From positions 186,001-250,000 of the forward strand of contig NZ_LIPT01000002.1 in assembly GCF_001418225.1 (NCBI RefSeq): a stretch of 64,000 nucleotides of DNA, read 5' to 3'. A program made the translations under genes and the position numbers. The notes below the pieces were generated by a model. The model was not told the origin of the DNA, searched no databases, and saw only the letters and a program-made list of their open reading frames with translations. Source of the stretch: Pannonibacter indicus. GTDB taxonomy: Bacteria; Pseudomonadota; Alphaproteobacteria; Rhizobiales; Stappiaceae. Positions 63,692-64,000 of this stretch are shown here, in pieces (the stretch's first letter is position 1; each line of letters starts with the position of its first letter).

Positions 63692-64000
63692 GCCCATACC
63701 CTCGGCTGCACCAGTCACGCGCGAACAAGGAATGCTGCGCTCCAGCCTATAACGGGGCAGGCTTCCCGATCAGGCGCGAGAAAATGCAAAAACTCAATTT
63801 TTTCAAATACTTAATGAGAATTTTTTGCCTATCTGCCCGGCAGTTTTTGCCGGGTATGCCGGCGAGAACAAAAAATGGCTCAGCAGCCAAGGACTTGCAG
63901 GGCCGTGCCGGGCGGCAGGAATTGCCCTTCATGCCTTTTCCCTCCGGGCGATACCTTGCAAAAAAATCCGGATGCAGAGCGCCAGATGCTGTTTTCGCAG
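63692..64000. other. AT-rich region upstream of the ECF sigma gene
   Basis: 309 bases with no convincing gene. It contains an AT-rich block (63780-63835), the motif shared with flgD, and directly beside it a CCCGGCA/TGCCGGG hairpin (63836-63854). It probably holds the sigma-gene promoter. Confidence 0.5.
63818..63832 (-). promoter_or_regulatory. 15-bp motif shared with flgD upstream region, copy before the ECF sigma gene
   Basis: GAATTTTTTGCCTAT on the plus strand, 127 bases before the sigma start chosen here. It is 14 of 15 identical with 58641-58655 and at almost the same distance from its gene. Confidence 0.5.

Overview
The window is GC-rich, densely coded DNA from an alphaproteobacterial chromosome. 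The evidence is an aroA-cmk-rpsA operon with a class II (CP4-like) EPSP synthase, a TIGR02300 acidic zinc-ribbon protein, RegB/RegA redox regulators, a CycM-type membrane cytochrome c, YejABEF and YtfQRT-YjfF transporters, and codon use throughout that favours G/C at third positions. A Hyphomicrobiales relative of the Stappiaceae (Pannonibacter, Stappia, Roseibium) is my best guess, but this is inference. No insertion sequence, prophage, CRISPR array or rRNA was seen. One tRNA (Ala-GGC) is present.

Layout. (1) 1-1409: a truncated ECF sigma factor, divergent from a secreted DUF4394 protein. (2) 1471-9597: a respiratory island. A three-gene unit encodes a small membrane protein, a CydA-like subunit with a C-terminal c-type haem domain, and a second shorter protein that also looks CydA-like. 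It is followed by regB, canonical cydA-cydB-cydX and, convergently, regA. An almost identical 17-bp palindrome (TTGGACA-N3-TGTCCAA) stands before both oxidase units. (3) 9759-10384: a frameshifted GH25 lysozyme. (4) 10445-22435: transport. It holds ugpBAEC (glycerol-3-phosphate) behind a three-fold phased CATATG operator, a Na/Pi cotransporter-PhoU protein, and ytfQRT-yjfF (galactofuranose/galactose type) with a GntR regulator. (5) 22551-30836: core functions, namely a cupin, tRNA-Ala, TIGR02300, aroA-cmk-rpsA, a HIT protein, nudC and a lytic transglycosylase. (6) 30954-33011: a soluble chemoreceptor with FIST sensor domains.

(7) 33307-41810: a peptide ABC operon with two tandem YejA-like binding proteins, yejB, yejE and yejF, with a PIN-toxin/antitoxin pair sitting between yejE and yejF. 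(8) 42085-45589: cycM, kdsB, prephenate dehydratase and adenosine kinase. (9) 45667-52142: a divergent aryl-CoA (ferulate/hydroxycinnamate-type) catabolic locus. It comprises amidohydrolase, MarR and crotonase on one strand and feruloyl-CoA synthetase, SDR and acyl-CoA dehydrogenase on the other, with a palindromic operator between. (10) 52179-53347: a Crp/Fnr regulator without an evident Fe-S cysteine cluster and a small secreted protein. (11) 53436-63691: a flagellar block (flgL, flgK, FlgN-like, a small unknown, flgE, flgD, an RYG-WP protein, fliS, fliD, flagellin) headed by an ECF sigma factor. The use of FliD and FliS suggests a lateral or secondary flagellum.

Many gene starts were chosen from ribosome-binding sites and family lengths, so they differ from the longest possible reading frame. 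Long open frames antisense to real genes are common here because of the GC bias, and they were left out.
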